Source of the DNA: an uncultured Nitrospira sp. | Lineage (GTDB): Bacteria; Nitrospirota; Nitrospiria; Nitrospirales; Nitrospiraceae | Assembly (NCBI GenBank): GCA_902500785.1 | Contig: CABVRW010000015.1 | Span: 18,606 to 61,257 of the forward strand | DNA length: 42,652 bases | Direction: 5' to 3' | Part shown: piece by piece, positions 7,444 through 16,123 of the stretch | Position numbering within the stretch: position 1 is the first letter of the stretch | Layout: each line of letters opens with the position of its first letter | Notes under the pieces: model-generated | Told to the model about the DNA's origin: nothing | The model's database searches: none | What the model saw: the letters and a program-made list of their open reading frames with translations, nothing else | Position numbers and translations under genes: made by a program

Positions 7444-7839
7444 ATGATCGCCGATTATCGCCCGATCGTCGCCGCATTCGGCGGGCTCGCCCTCATGTTG
7501 CTGCTCTCGGCCTGCTCGTTCAAAGCAACCTTCAAAGAAACCACGGACACAACCTCCAATATTACCGGGACGACATCCGGACGTATCTGGTGGAACGAAG
7601 ACGGCCTGCTGAAACCAGAACATAAAGTCGCCGCCTTCACCGCCTACAATGCGCAGAATCTGGAAACGGACGCGGCGCGTGGACAGGGCGAGTACCTGGC
7701 CTCGCTCGACAGCCTCATGGGAACCTTTGACACGGCGCCGTTTCACCCACTCGCACAAGATTCCTTCAGCCGGTGGAGCCGGTCCGGACACGCCTCGACC
7801 AGCAACTTGGTGAACGACCTGCAATCCACGCCGCACTGA
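7444..7839 (+). CDS. DUF3015-like lipoprotein
   Basis: The protein has 131 residues. The lipoprotein signal ends in LMLLLSAC (Cys at residue 24). The mature part has the features of DUF3015 proteins: an SGRIWWNEDGLL segment, a mid-region ARGQGEYLASLDSLMG (family G-x-G-E-x-L-x-x-L) and FHPLAQDSFSRW near the end. The usual Cys pair of the family is not seen, so the family call is tentative. The ATG at 7444 is preferred to an upstream Met because AAGGAG lies 7 bases before it. The next gene starts 68 bases downstream on the same strand. Confidence 0.7.
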   Translation: MIADYRPIVAAFGGLALMLLLSACSFKATFKETTDTTSNITGTTSGRIWWNEDGLLKPEHKVAAFTAYNAQNLETDAARGQGEYLASLDSLMGTFDTAPFHPLAQDSFSRWSRSGHASTSNLVNDLQSTPH

Positions 7840-7907
7840 CCGTTCCGGTCGATCGGCAGACCACCAGCAGACAGCATCATGGCACCTCACAGGAGTTCGA
7901 GATCGAC

Positions 7908-8762
7908 ATGAACGAGCCGCGCCCTCCGCTCACCATCCATCGCATCTTTCACCCCACAGATTTTTCGGAAGACAGTCAGGTGGCATTCGCTCACGCCCTC
8001 AAGCTGGCATTGCTCTATCGCGCTGAACTGACGATCATGCACGTGGATCCGGCCGTCTCGCCTGAAGGATTCGAGGATTTTCCCCGTATCCGTCCGACAC
8101 TGGCGAAGTGGGGACTGCTCCCGGAATCCAGCGCCAAAAGCGATGTGACGAAACTCGGCCTTCGCATCCGGAAGGTTCGCGCCCTCGCCGCTGATGCCAA
8201 ACAGGCCATCATCCATCATCTGACGGCGTCGCCGACCGACCTGATGGTCCTGGCCACGCACCAACACGAAGGCTTCGCCCGGTGGGTGCACCACTCGCTC
8301 GCGGAACCAATCTCACGTGAAATGCATGTCAAAACGTTGTTTGTGCCGTCACACGTAGAAGGGTTTATCTCGCGCGAGACCGGCCGGCCCTCGCTCCATC
8401 GCCTGCTGCTGCCGATCTCCATCCAGCCGCCGTCGCAACCCGCCATCGATGCCGCGAGCGCACTGATCTCGCAACTCAGTGCGCCCCCCGTCACACTGAC
8501 ACTCGTCCATGCAGGGACAGAGCCCGACGTCAACACGCTGGCGCTTCCACAGAAAGCAGGCTGGTCCTGGAATCAACTGTTCGGGAAAGGCGATCCGGTG
8601 GAATGGATTCTTGCGGCCGGCGCCGAGTTCGACGTAGATTTGATTGTGATGGCGACGAAGGGACAGGACAGCTTGCTGGACATGTTGCGCGGCAGCACTG
8701 CGGAACGCGTACTCCGAGGCGCGCGGTGCCCGCTGCTGGCGATTCCGGCCCAACTCATCTGA
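7908..8762 (+). CDS. Tandem UspA-domain universal stress protein
   Basis: The protein has 284 residues and two Usp folds. The first (about 1-145) opens with IHRIFHPTDFSEDSQVAFAHALKLA and ends with DLMVLATHQHEGF; its G-x2-G-x9-G(S/T) ATP loop is degenerate. The second (about 150-284) ends with DLIVMATKGQDSLLDMLRG and STAERVLRGARCPLLAIP, which is close to a canonical ATP-binding loop. Universal stress proteins are cytoplasmic and respond to stress or energy state. The start at 7908 has AGGAG upstream; longer frames to 7773 have no such site. It is convergent with lhr, 29 bases apart. Confidence 0.88.
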   Translation: MNEPRPPLTIHRIFHPTDFSEDSQVAFAHALKLALLYRAELTIMHVDPAVSPEGFEDFPRIRPTLAKWGLLPESSAKSDVTKLGLRIRKVRALAADAKQAIIHHLTASPTDLMVLATHQHEGFARWVHHSLAEPISREMHVKTLFVPSHVEGFISRETGRPSLHRLLLPISIQPPSQPAIDAASALISQLSAPPVTLTLVHAGTEPDVNTLALPQKAGWSWNQLFGKGDPVEWILAAGAEFDVDLIVMATKGQDSLLDMLRGSTAERVLRGARCPLLAIPAQLI

Positions 8763-8791
8763 TCCGAACCGGAGATTCGGCAGGCTGTGCG

Positions 8792-11700
8792 CTACCCGCT
8801 GATGCGACCCGCCTCAACGACCGGCGGCGCTTGCCGATCGTTCGTCTGACGTCCCGTCACCGTGCGGACTACCATGCCGTCGCGAAAGACCACGAAGTTC
8901 GACGGCACAGCCGCAATGCGCGGCCCCGGCAGAATCAGTCCCGCAAGATTCAACGGATCGGCGGCCGAGAGCGTGATCTCCTGTTGAGTCGCGAGACCCG
9001 GCCGCTTCTTGAGCGCACGCAGAGATTCCAGCGCTCCAGGCAAGGCAAACTGCTCGCCTGTAAATCCGCTCACAAACCGGCCGCCGCGAATGTCCCCGGT
9101 CAATTCCAGCCGTCGATAACAGACCAGCAGATCGCGCCAGGATGAGACCATCGACTCGCGCCCCAACAGGTCCCGAAACACCACGCCATAGCGCTGCAAG
9201 AGTTGGCGTGCCACACGCTCGACCGAGCCGGCATCCGACGGCTGATGGCTCTCGGCTGGACGCAGCAGCGACCAGCGCCCCCCCACATGGCGTGGCCGAC
9301 GGCTTCGATCCGACGCCTCCGCGCGGCGCCGCTTCGGGTCGATCAGCGCGCGCAAGTTATCGAACCCGTCGGCAGTCACCAAGCCGGCCGCCACCAGTTC
9401 CCACAATCCGTCTTCCACTTCGGAGGCCAACAGCCGGGTCCCTTGCAGCAGCTCGCTGAAAAAACTCGCGCCACGCTCCTGCAGGCAACGACGAATGGCC
9501 TGTGCCGAACCGCTCACGCGCAACGACAAATCCAGACCTGCCAACGCCTCACCGGCGGCAGCCAGCAGAACCGGCGCATCCTCCCGCGCAAAGATCCCGA
9601 CCGGCGCGACCCGGGTCGGGACCACTCGACGCCCCGACGAGAGACTCAGCTCCTGCATCAACCGGGGATGCGGCGTCAGGCGCCCCCACATCAGCGCTCC
9701 GCTCAAACAGAGTCGATCGAGCCACTCAGGCTGATACTTGCCCATCCGAGCGCGCAGAATCTGGGATTCCCAAGCCGACGCGGCAGCCTCAAATCCTCCG
9801 AGTTGTTTGACGACTTCTAACAATCCGGCCTCGCCGTGCAGACGCGCGCCCGGCGCGGCATGTTGCCACTGCAACAGAAATCGCATGAACTCGGCCGCCG
9901 TGACCGGTTCGATTTCCTTGCGCAATCGCCCGATCGTCAGGCGATGAATTCTGGCCAGCAATCGTCGATGACAAAATTCCACCGCTGCCGCGGCGCCGGA
10001 CTGTTCGAGGTTCGATGCTGAAGGATCCATAGTTCCGGCCGGTCTGAATTGACCACGGAGCAGATGGCCCTGGGATTCAAGCCGCAGAAACGTACCGTGG
10101 ATCTCCGGCTCGGACAGGTGCAATTGCCGGGAAAGTTCCCCGGCCGTCGTCGGCCCGATACTCTCCATCCATCCCAACACCACACGGTTCAGCACCTCTT
10201 CCTGGTCCACCTGGTCAGCCGGTTCAATCGGGCTGTCCGCCGGATCGATCCGGGTATCGGGAAAGAGCAGCCTCCCGTAGTGGTGATATTCCGCAGCCAG
10301 CCAGCCCAACTTCGTCTCTCCCTGCCAGAGCGTGGCCACGCGGCCAACGGTTGCGAGCGCCGGTACGAGCAGGGCCCCGCCCGGCATGCGCTCGCAGGGC
10401 AGCCAACCGAGAGACAACAGCGCATCGTGGAATTCCTCCGCATCGCGCACCACCGGCCAGGATTCCTCCATGACCTGATCGATGGCCGATTGATCCAGCG
10501 CGCCCATTTCTCCGGCCAATTCGGGCGGCAAACTGCGGCGCATATCCACCGCCCGCGCCCGACGCTCCTCCAACGGAGCATCATCGAGGAAGGCATAGGG
10601 ATTGGCATTCAAGATTTCGTGGCAGAACGCGGAGGGCATCGGCGTATCGACGGCTAGGCACGTGATCTCGCCGCGATCGATCTTCTCCAGCACGGCACTC
10701 AATCCGTCGAGATCCATCGCCTCCGTCAGACAATCACGGATCGTTTCCTGCGCCAGGGGATGGTCCGGAATCTGCCGTACGGTTCGTTCCCCCTGAAAAT
10801 TGTCCTGACAGGCCATCGCATCGGGAAACACAGCGGCCAAGAGATCTTCGGCGCGCATCCGTTGGATCTGCGGCGGCACTCGCTTGCCGCCGACAAACCT
10901 CAGCAGCGCCAGGGCCCGCGAGGCATTCCACCGCCACCGGGTCATGAACATCGGCGCTTGCAACACCGCCTGCGTCAGCACCTCGCGCAGCGTCTTGGCG
11001 TTGAGGAACGCAAACACCGTGTCGAGCGGGAAGCTGTGCTTTTCTCCCAATGAGAGGACAATACCCTCATCCGTGGCCGCGGCCTGCAACTCAAAATCAA
11101 AGGTCACACACAAACGCTTCCGCAACGCCAGTCCCCAGGCTCGATTCAGCCGCCCGCCGAACGGCGCATGGATGACCAGCTGCATGCCTCCGCTCTCGTC
11201 GAAAAAGCGTTCCGCCACAATAGTGTGCTGAGTCGGAACGGTCCCCAAGACCGCCTTGCCGGCCAGGATGTACTCGACCACTTCTTGGGCTCCCCGTTGA
11301 TCGAGGGCACATTCCTGCATGAGCCACTGCACCGGCGGCATGGCGGACGGCGACTGGTCGGCGCCAAGACGATGGTCGATGTCGGCCTTGAGTCGCGCAA
11401 CTTCCGCGGACAACTCCGCCGTGCGCGCCGGCGCCTCCCCGCGCCAAAATGGAATCGTCGGCGGAGCCCCCTGCGCATCTTCGACCCGCATTTTGCCGGT
11501 CTCCACGCCTTTGATCCGCCACGACGTGTTGCCCAGCAAAATAATGTCTCCCGCCAGACTCTCGACGGCGAAATCCTCGTCGACCGACCCCACGACCGTG
11601 CCGTCCGGCTCCGCGATCACGACGTAGTTCGCCGTATCGGGAATCGCACCACCGGAGGTGATGGCCGCCAGGCGAGCGCCGCGACGGCCTCGAATATGAT

Positions 11701-13183
11701 GATTGATACGATCATGATGGAGATAGGCTCGTCCTCGGCCTCGGCTGGTCACAAATCCGTCGGCAAGCATCGTCACCACAGCGTCGAAGGTCGGACGAGC
11801 CAAATCGCGATAGGGCATGGCCCGGCGACACAGCTCGTACAATTCCGTCTCATCCCACGATTGAGTCGCAGCGGCGGCGACGATCTGCTGCGCCAACACA
11901 TCCAACGGCGCGGATGGCACGTCGATGCGATCCAGCACTCCGGCTCTGATCGACCGGACCAACGCAGCGCATTCGATCAATTCGTCACGCGTCGTGGCAA
12001 AGAGACGCCCCTTGGGGATGGCATGGATCCAATGTCCGGCCCGACCGATCCGCTGCAGGCCGGTCGCGATCGACCGAGGAGACCCGATCTGGCAGACAAG
12101 ATCCACGGTCCCGACATCGATACCGAGTTCCAGCGAGGCCGTGGCCACCACCACGCGCACCACCCCCGTTTTCAACCGGTCCTCGGCCGACAGACGAATC
12201 TTCCGTGACAGGCTGCCATGGTGCGCCGCCACCACTCCTTCCCCGAGATGGCGCAACCGTTCTTCCAAATAATGCGACACCCGCTCGGCCAGACGCCGCG
12301 TATTCACAAACACCAGGGTGGAACGATGCGCCTCTACCAGAGCCGCGACACGGTCATAGACATCGCTCCAGATCGCATTGGTCGCGACGGCCCCAAGTTC
12401 ATCTTTCGGCACTTCGACGGCCAGATCCATGTCACGGCGATGGCCGACGTCGATGACGGTGCATGACAAGGAACTGATAGCGGATGGCGGATGGCGGATG
12501 GCTTGACCATTGACGATTGACGGACTTCTGTTTCCCACCAAGAACTCCGCGATCGTCTCGATGGGCCGCTGCGTGGCCGACAGGCCGATGCGCTGAACAT
12601 GACCACCAGCGAGCGCCGCCGCCCGCTCCAGGGACAAGGCCAAATGCGCTCCTCGCTTATTGGGAGCCACGGCATGAATTTCATCCACGATGATCGTGCG
12701 CACGGTCTGCAACATCGCCCGGCTTTTTTCCGCCGTCAGTAGGATAAAGAGGGATTCGGGGGTGGTGATCAGGATATGCGGCGGACGCCGGAGCATCTGC
12801 TGCCGCTCGGTCATGGGCGTGTCGCCGGTCCGTACGACCACCCGCAGTTCAGGCAGCAGTAATCCGGCCGCCAGGGCGGCCTGGCCGATCTCGGTCAGCG
12901 GCTGTTGAAGGTTTTTCTGCACGTCATTGCTGAGTGCTTTCAGAGGCGAGACATACAGCACCTGCGTCTCATCCCGCAATTCGCAGTGCACTGCCTGCAG
13001 GAAGAGTCTGTCGATACAGGAGAGGAACGCCGCCAGGGTCTTGCCCGACCCCGTCGGGGCTGAGATCAGCAGGTCACGACCCGATTGAATCGCAGGCCAG
13101 GCCTGCATCTGGACATCAGTCGCGCAGGCGAAACGGGTATTGAACCAATCGACGACGATGGGATGAAACGGCAGGGCAGACAT
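8792..13183 (-). CDS. lhr: Lhr family ATP-dependent DNA helicase
   Basis: The protein has 1463 residues, close to E. coli Lhr (about 1540). Domain order: DEAD-like RecA domain 1 with APTGSGKT (about 42-49), DEIH (about 167-170) and SAT (about 202-204); RecA domain 2 with STLVFVNTRRLAERV, TASLELGIDVG and QRIGRAGH; winged helix and Lhr-core; then a long C-terminal region with a second module of DNA-glycosylase/AlkZ-like type (EEVLNRVVLGWMES, RLRKEIEPVTAAEF). Family members translocate 3' to 5' on ssDNA and act in DNA repair. Residues about 220-241 are an insertion derived from a heptanucleotide repeat (see finding). Start at ATG 13183; ATG 13204 is also open. A TACGAT hexamer is 9 bases before 13183. 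Confidence 0.93.
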   Translation of the reverse strand: MSALPFHPIVVDWFNTRFACATDVQMQAWPAIQSGRDLLISAPTGSGKTLAAFLSCIDRLFLQAVHCELRDETQVLYVSPLKALSNDVQKNLQQPLTEIGQAALAAGLLLPELRVVVRTGDTPMTERQQMLRRPPHILITTPESLFILLTAEKSRAMLQTVRTIIVDEIHAVAPNKRGAHLALSLERAAALAGGHVQRIGLSATQRPIETIAEFLVGNRSPSIVNGQAIRHPPSAISSLSCTVIDVGHRRDMDLAVEVPKDELGAVATNAIWSDVYDRVAALVEAHRSTLVFVNTRRLAERVSHYLEERLRHLGEGVVAAHHGSLSRKIRLSAEDRLKTGVVRVVVATASLELGIDVGTVDLVCQIGSPRSIATGLQRIGRAGHWIHAIPKGRLFATTRDELIECAALVRSIRAGVLDRIDVPSAPLDVLAQQIVAAAATQSWDETELYELCRRAMPYRDLARPTFDAVVTMLADGFVTSRGRGRAYLHHDRINHHIRGRRGARLAAITSGGAIPDTANYVVIAEPDGTVVGSVDEDFAVESLAGDIILLGNTSWRIKGVETGKMRVEDAQGAPPTIPFWRGEAPARTAELSAEVARLKADIDHRLGADQSPSAMPPVQWLMQECALDQRGAQEVVEYILAGKAVLGTVPTQHTIVAERFFDESGGMQLVIHAPFGGRLNRAWGLALRKRLCVTFDFELQAAATDEGIVLSLGEKHSFPLDTVFAFLNAKTLREVLTQAVLQAPMFMTRWRWNASRALALLRFVGGKRVPPQIQRMRAEDLLAAVFPDAMACQDNFQGERTVRQIPDHPLAQETIRDCLTEAMDLDGLSAVLEKIDRGEITCLAVDTPMPSAFCHEILNANPYAFLDDAPLEERRARAVDMRRSLPPELAGEMGALDQSAIDQVMEESWPVVRDAEEFHDALLSLGWLPCERMPGGALLVPALATVGRVATLWQGETKLGWLAAEYHHYGRLLFPDTRIDPADSPIEPADQVDQEEVLNRVVLGWMESIGPTTAGELSRQLHLSEPEIHGTFLRLESQGHLLRGQFRPAGTMDPSASNLEQSGAAAAVEFCHRRLLARIHRLTIGRLRKEIEPVTAAEFMRFLLQWQHAAPGARLHGEAGLLEVVKQLGGFEAAASAWESQILRARMGKYQPEWLDRLCLSGALMWGRLTPHPRLMQELSLSSGRRVVPTRVAPVGIFAREDAPVLLAAAGEALAGLDLSLRVSGSAQAIRRCLQERGASFFSELLQGTRLLASEVEDGLWELVAAGLVTADGFDNLRALIDPKRRRAEASDRSRRPRHVGGRWSLLRPAESHQPSDAGSVERVARQLLQRYGVVFRDLLGRESMVSSWRDLLVCYRRLELTGDIRGGRFVSGFTGEQFALPGALESLRALKKRPGLATQQEITLSAADPLNLAGLILPGPRIAAVPSNFVVFRDGMVVRTVTGRQTNDRQAPPVVEAGRISG
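12461..12526. repeat. Heptanucleotide repeat insertion inside lhr
   Basis: On the plus strand the segment 12474-12522 is built of seven 7-base units: CTGATAG, three copies of CGGATGG, CTTGACC and two copies of ATTGACG. The surrounding 66 bases interrupt a conserved part of the helicase between GNR and TVIDVG and add 22 residues without a frame change. Confidence 0.75.
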
Positions 13184-13334
13184 CAGAGAGTCATCGTAGC
13201 ACAACCGGAAAAGACAAAGAATCGCACCGATCTTCCCGAACGACGCTGGAGCACAGTACAGGCGTGGGACGACGTCGGTCCCGAAGAGAGGGCCACGCAG
13301 CTGGACGACGCCACCATGATCAGAACTCGAGCGG

Positions 13335-13359
13335 GATCGTCCCCTGGAGGGGCCCGATC
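13335..13359 (-). terminator. Hairpin after the two-component operon
   Basis: GATCG/CGATC outer and CCCCT/AGGGG inner stems (one or two unpaired bases between) lie about 40 bases after the stop codon of the small CxxC protein gene. No U-run. Confidence 0.45.
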
Positions 13360-13400
13360 ATGCGCTCACGAGCGGAATGCGGTGTGGAATGGAGCTCGCT

Positions 13401-13604
13401 TCACTGTCCCCCGTAGGTTTTAAGGATGTCGTAGGACAGCCGGCACTCACTGCAATAGTCCGTGGAAAACCGGACCTGAGACGGCGCGACCACATGCCGC
13501 GCAAGGTAACTGGGAAAATCGACCCAGCTGTTCGTCCCCCGGGTCGAAAACCCGACGTCGCGAACTCGGCGACACAACTGACACATCGGAACGACTCGAA
13601 CCAT
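13401..13604 (-). CDS. Small CxxC zinc-ribbon-like protein, signalling-associated
   Basis: The protein has 67 residues. It has two Cys pairs, VPMCQLCRRVRD at residues 4-15 and TDYCSECRLSYDI near residue 50, with a W-V-D-F-x-x-Y segment between. Small proteins of this type (C-x2-C-K-x-I-R-D, W, then C-P-x-C) are found as free proteins or as tails of histidine kinases and response regulators. They are presumed to bind zinc. The ATG at 13604 has a GGGGGAGA purine tract before it. The gene starts 50 bases after the receiver gene on the same strand. The exact role is unknown. Confidence 0.78.
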   Translation of the reverse strand: MVRVVPMCQLCRRVRDVGFSTRGTNSWVDFPSYLARHVVAPSQVRFSTDYCSECRLSYDILKTYGGQ

Positions 13605-13653
13605 TGTCGGTCTCCCCCTGCGCGAATCCGCCTTCTCGCCGGACAGCTTGCGG

Positions 13654-14085
13654 TCACGGGTCTTTCGATCGAACCACCCGTTTCTGAAGATCATCCGGAC
13701 AACAGACCCGTTCCCCTTCCAGCACCCGATCAAGATAGTAGGCCAGATCGACCGTGAGTTGCTTGACCAGATACCCCATGGCTCCTGCCTCAAACGCGGC
13801 TGTGACATAGATGGGGTCTTCATGCGAGGAGAAAAACACGACCTTGCTGTTCGGCATCGTCTCATAGAGTTGCCGAGCCACTCCAAGCCCTTCGAGAAAT
13901 GAGAGGGAAAAGTCCAGCACAACCAAGTCCGGGCCGAGTCTTTTGGCAGTCAGAACCAGTGCCTCGCCCTCGGTTTCTGAGGCAACGACCTCGAACTGAG
14001 ATTCCAGGAGGATCTCCAGAAAGGCCAGCATGGCCCGCGACGAATCGCCGATGAGAACACGTGGTCTTGGCATCTTCTTTCTCAT
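13654..14085 (-). CDS. Receiver-only response regulator
   Basis: The protein has 143 residues and is a single REC domain: the acidic pocket at the start (VLIGDSS), phospho-acceptor Asp about residue 58 in DLVVLDFSL, a Ser in FFSSHEDP at the switch position, and conserved Lys in MGYLVKQ. There is no output domain. The ATG at 14085 is followed by a second in-frame ATG at 14073; an AAAGAAG purine tract lies before the latter, so either may be used. A TACTAT hexamer at 14121-14126 could start transcription between this gene and the LuxR-type regulator upstream. Confidence 0.85.
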   Translation of the reverse strand: MRKKMPRPRVLIGDSSRAMLAFLEILLESQFEVVASETEGEALVLTAKRLGPDLVVLDFSLSFLEGLGVARQLYETMPNSKVVFFSSHEDPIYVTAAFEAGAMGYLVKQLTVDLAYYLDRVLEGERVCCPDDLQKRVVRSKDP

Positions 14086-14120
14086 AGTCCTACGAAGCAC
14101 TGCGTAGAAAAAGGAGGCGT

Positions 14121-14126
14121 ATAGTA
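14121..14126 (-). promoter_or_regulatory. Possible -10 hexamer for the receiver gene
   Basis: TACTAT on the minus strand lies about 35 bases before the ATG at 14085. It would allow the receiver/CxxC pair to be transcribed separately from the kinase gene. Confidence 0.3.
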
Positions 14127-14148
14127 GGCAAGTGAAGGGAAAACCACA

Positions 14149-14162
14149 CGCGTAAAAACGCG
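14149..14162. terminator. Small hairpin between the two regulator genes
   Basis: CGCGT, an AAAA loop and ACGCG form a 5-base-pair stem about 78 bases after the LuxR-type regulator stop on the minus strand. It may end or attenuate the kinase-regulator transcript. It is weak. Confidence 0.25.
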
Positions 14163-14239
14163 AGCCTGTCACGCGAAAACATACCTGAAATGCGACTAGT
14201 AACTCAAGAAATGAAGAAGAAACCGATGGAATCGAGCGG

Positions 14240-14884
14240 TCAGGACTGGCTGGTCAATCCCTGGGCCAAGGCATATTTAACGAGTTCGACAGTGGTGTGG
14301 AGATTGAGCTGTTCCATGATTTGCCCTTTATGGAACTCGACGGTGCGAGGGGAGATTTTGAGCGTGCCGGCGATATCTTTGACCGTATGTCCTTCTGCCA
14401 GCAATTGTAGCACCTCGCGCTGGCGTGTCGTCAGTTCGGGACCGGCGGGTGCCCCGCCATCGATTCCGCGCAGCATACTTTCCACCACGTCCTTCGTCAC
14501 CAGGGGGGTCACGTAAAAATTCCCGCTTCGCACGGCACGGATCGCCTGCGCCAATTCTTCGCCCACGCACCGCTTGAGCAGATAGGCGGAGGCACCGGCC
14601 TCAAACGCCGCCCGCACATAGGCCGGATCGGCATGCATCGTGATGAACAGCACTTTGACGTGTGGAAACTTGACCTTCAAGACGCGGGCGGCATCGATCC
14701 CGTTCAGCACCGGCATCGAGATATCAAGAATCACAATATCCGGTTTCAATTCCGGAATGGCCTCCAGCAGGGCACGCCCGTCCCCCACGGTCCCGACCAG
14801 CTCACACTGGTCATCCAGTAATCGCCGAAATCCCTCCAAGACGAGGGTATGATCATCTGCTAGTAACACACGCGGCAGGGTCAT
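14240..14884 (-). CDS. NarL/FixJ-type response regulator
   Basis: The protein has 214 residues. Residues 1-120 are a REC domain (LLADDH at 8-12, Asp54 in IVILDISMP, Thr in FITMHADP, Lys in AYLLKRCV). Residues about 148-208 are a LuxR-type helix-turn-helix (LTTRQREVLQLLAEGHTVKDIA and ISPRTVEFHKGQIMEQL). Such proteins bind DNA when phosphorylated. The ATG overlaps the stop of the kinase gene by four bases (ATGA), so the two are translationally coupled and are the likely cognate pair. Confidence 0.93.
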   Translation of the reverse strand: MTLPRVLLADDHTLVLEGFRRLLDDQCELVGTVGDGRALLEAIPELKPDIVILDISMPVLNGIDAARVLKVKFPHVKVLFITMHADPAYVRAAFEAGASAYLLKRCVGEELAQAIRAVRSGNFYVTPLVTKDVVESMLRGIDGGAPAGPELTTRQREVLQLLAEGHTVKDIAGTLKISPRTVEFHKGQIMEQLNLHTTVELVKYALAQGLTSQS

Positions 14885-16023
14885 GTTGTCACCCGTACCA
14901 ACGGTACATACATCGACACCGTGGTCCCTCTTCCCGGAATGGATTCCACCTCACAGGATCCGTGCACCGACAGCAGGCGTTCTCGCATGTTCAACAAACC
15001 CAGCCCGCATTCAGCCCCTTCGATCGCCACCTGATCGAACCCTCTGCCGTCATCGCGCACCACCACGACCAGCCCCTCCTCTTCCATGGTGACTTCCACC
15101 TCCACCCGGGAAGCCTTGGCATGCCGGGTGATATTGGACAGACTTTCCTGAACGACTCGGTATAAAGCGGTCGAGATGGTTTTGTCCAGTTGATGGTCGA
15201 GTGGCTGATGCACAAACAGCGCTTTGACTCCGGTGCGACTCGAAAAGTCATCCAGCAACCGCTGCAATGCCGCCTTCAACCCCAAATCATCGAGGATGGA
15301 GGGATGGAAACGATACGCCATAAATCGCACGTCGTCGGACAGTTCTTCCAGTCCGTTCAGGGCGTTGCGGATGCCCTCCTGTGCCATCGCGGGCTCACAA
15401 CCAATCTGCCGGTCGACTTCCTGAAGATCCAGCATGAGTAAGGCCAGCCGTTGGTTGACATCATCATGCAAATCCTGCGCGATCCTGCGGCGCTCCTCTT
15501 CTTGCGCCGTGAGAATCCGTCCGGTGAGCGTGTGCAGCTGTTCTTCACTTCGCTCCAGCGCCAGACGGCTGGCGGCCAGGTCTGCCGTACGCTCGTCCAC
15601 TCCCTGCTCAAGCCGTTCGTTGACCTCCTTGAGCAACAATTCCGTGCGACGCCGCTCATGGATAAATGCAACCGGCGCCCAGATACCGAACAGGCTGAAC
15701 AAATGATTCCCCCATTCAAACCACACGGGAAGGCCCGGCACCTGCGGACTAAACGGGGCGGCCACGATGGTTAACAGGGAGCAGGCCGTCGCGGTCGCAA
15801 TCGGCAACCATCGGTACCGACTGGCAGCGGACAGAAATACGACGGCACTGTAGAGCACCGCATTCGCGACTCCGAGCGGCAAGAGGAGATCCAAGGCGAA
15901 AAAGATGCAGGCCAACAGGCCCGCTGCTCCGACCATGATACGCTGCCGCCGAAGCGCCATGGCCGCAGCCGACCTGCCCGCACACTCCTCCGTCTGTTCC
16001 TGTCTGGGGTCGAACGGCGCCAT
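14881..16023 (-). CDS. Membrane histidine kinase of the NarX/HisKA_3 type
   Basis: The protein has 380 residues. Four or five hydrophobic segments lie between residues 28 and 122, a coiled coil follows (125-170), then the HisKA_3 dimer helix with phospho-acceptor His186 in AQDLHDDVNQRLALL. The HATPase part has an N box (VVQESLSNITRHAKAS), G1 (VVVRDDGRGFD) and G2 (CGLGLLNMRERL). It has no large periplasmic sensor domain, so it probably senses within the membrane. A TAATAT hexamer ends 9 bases before the ATG; no Shine-Dalgarno is visible. Confidence 0.93.
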   Translation of the reverse strand: MAPFDPRQEQTEECAGRSAAAMALRRQRIMVGAAGLLACIFFALDLLLPLGVANAVLYSAVVFLSAASRYRWLPIATATACSLLTIVAAPFSPQVPGLPVWFEWGNHLFSLFGIWAPVAFIHERRRTELLLKEVNERLEQGVDERTADLAASRLALERSEEQLHTLTGRILTAQEEERRRIAQDLHDDVNQRLALLMLDLQEVDRQIGCEPAMAQEGIRNALNGLEELSDDVRFMAYRFHPSILDDLGLKAALQRLLDDFSSRTGVKALFVHQPLDHQLDKTISTALYRVVQESLSNITRHAKASRVEVEVTMEEEGLVVVVRDDGRGFDQVAIEGAECGLGLLNMRERLLSVHGSCEVESIPGRGTTVSMYVPLVRVTT

Positions 16024-16123
16024 AGCGGGAGGATATTAGCATGCGTCTCTCCCCCGAGACCACAACCAGCCTAGCCGGAATCGATTGCGGCAAACCGAAC
16101 GACAGGTCGGGTATGATGCGCCG

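Noticed and set aside
6889-7890. 333-residue minus-strand open frame across DUF3617 and the DUF3015-like gene
   Set aside because: It overlaps two better supported genes in other frames; its residues are a shadow with many Arg/Gly/His and no domain.
11168-12208. 346-residue plus-strand frame inside lhr
   Set aside because: It is antisense to conserved helicase domains and has no recognisable domain.
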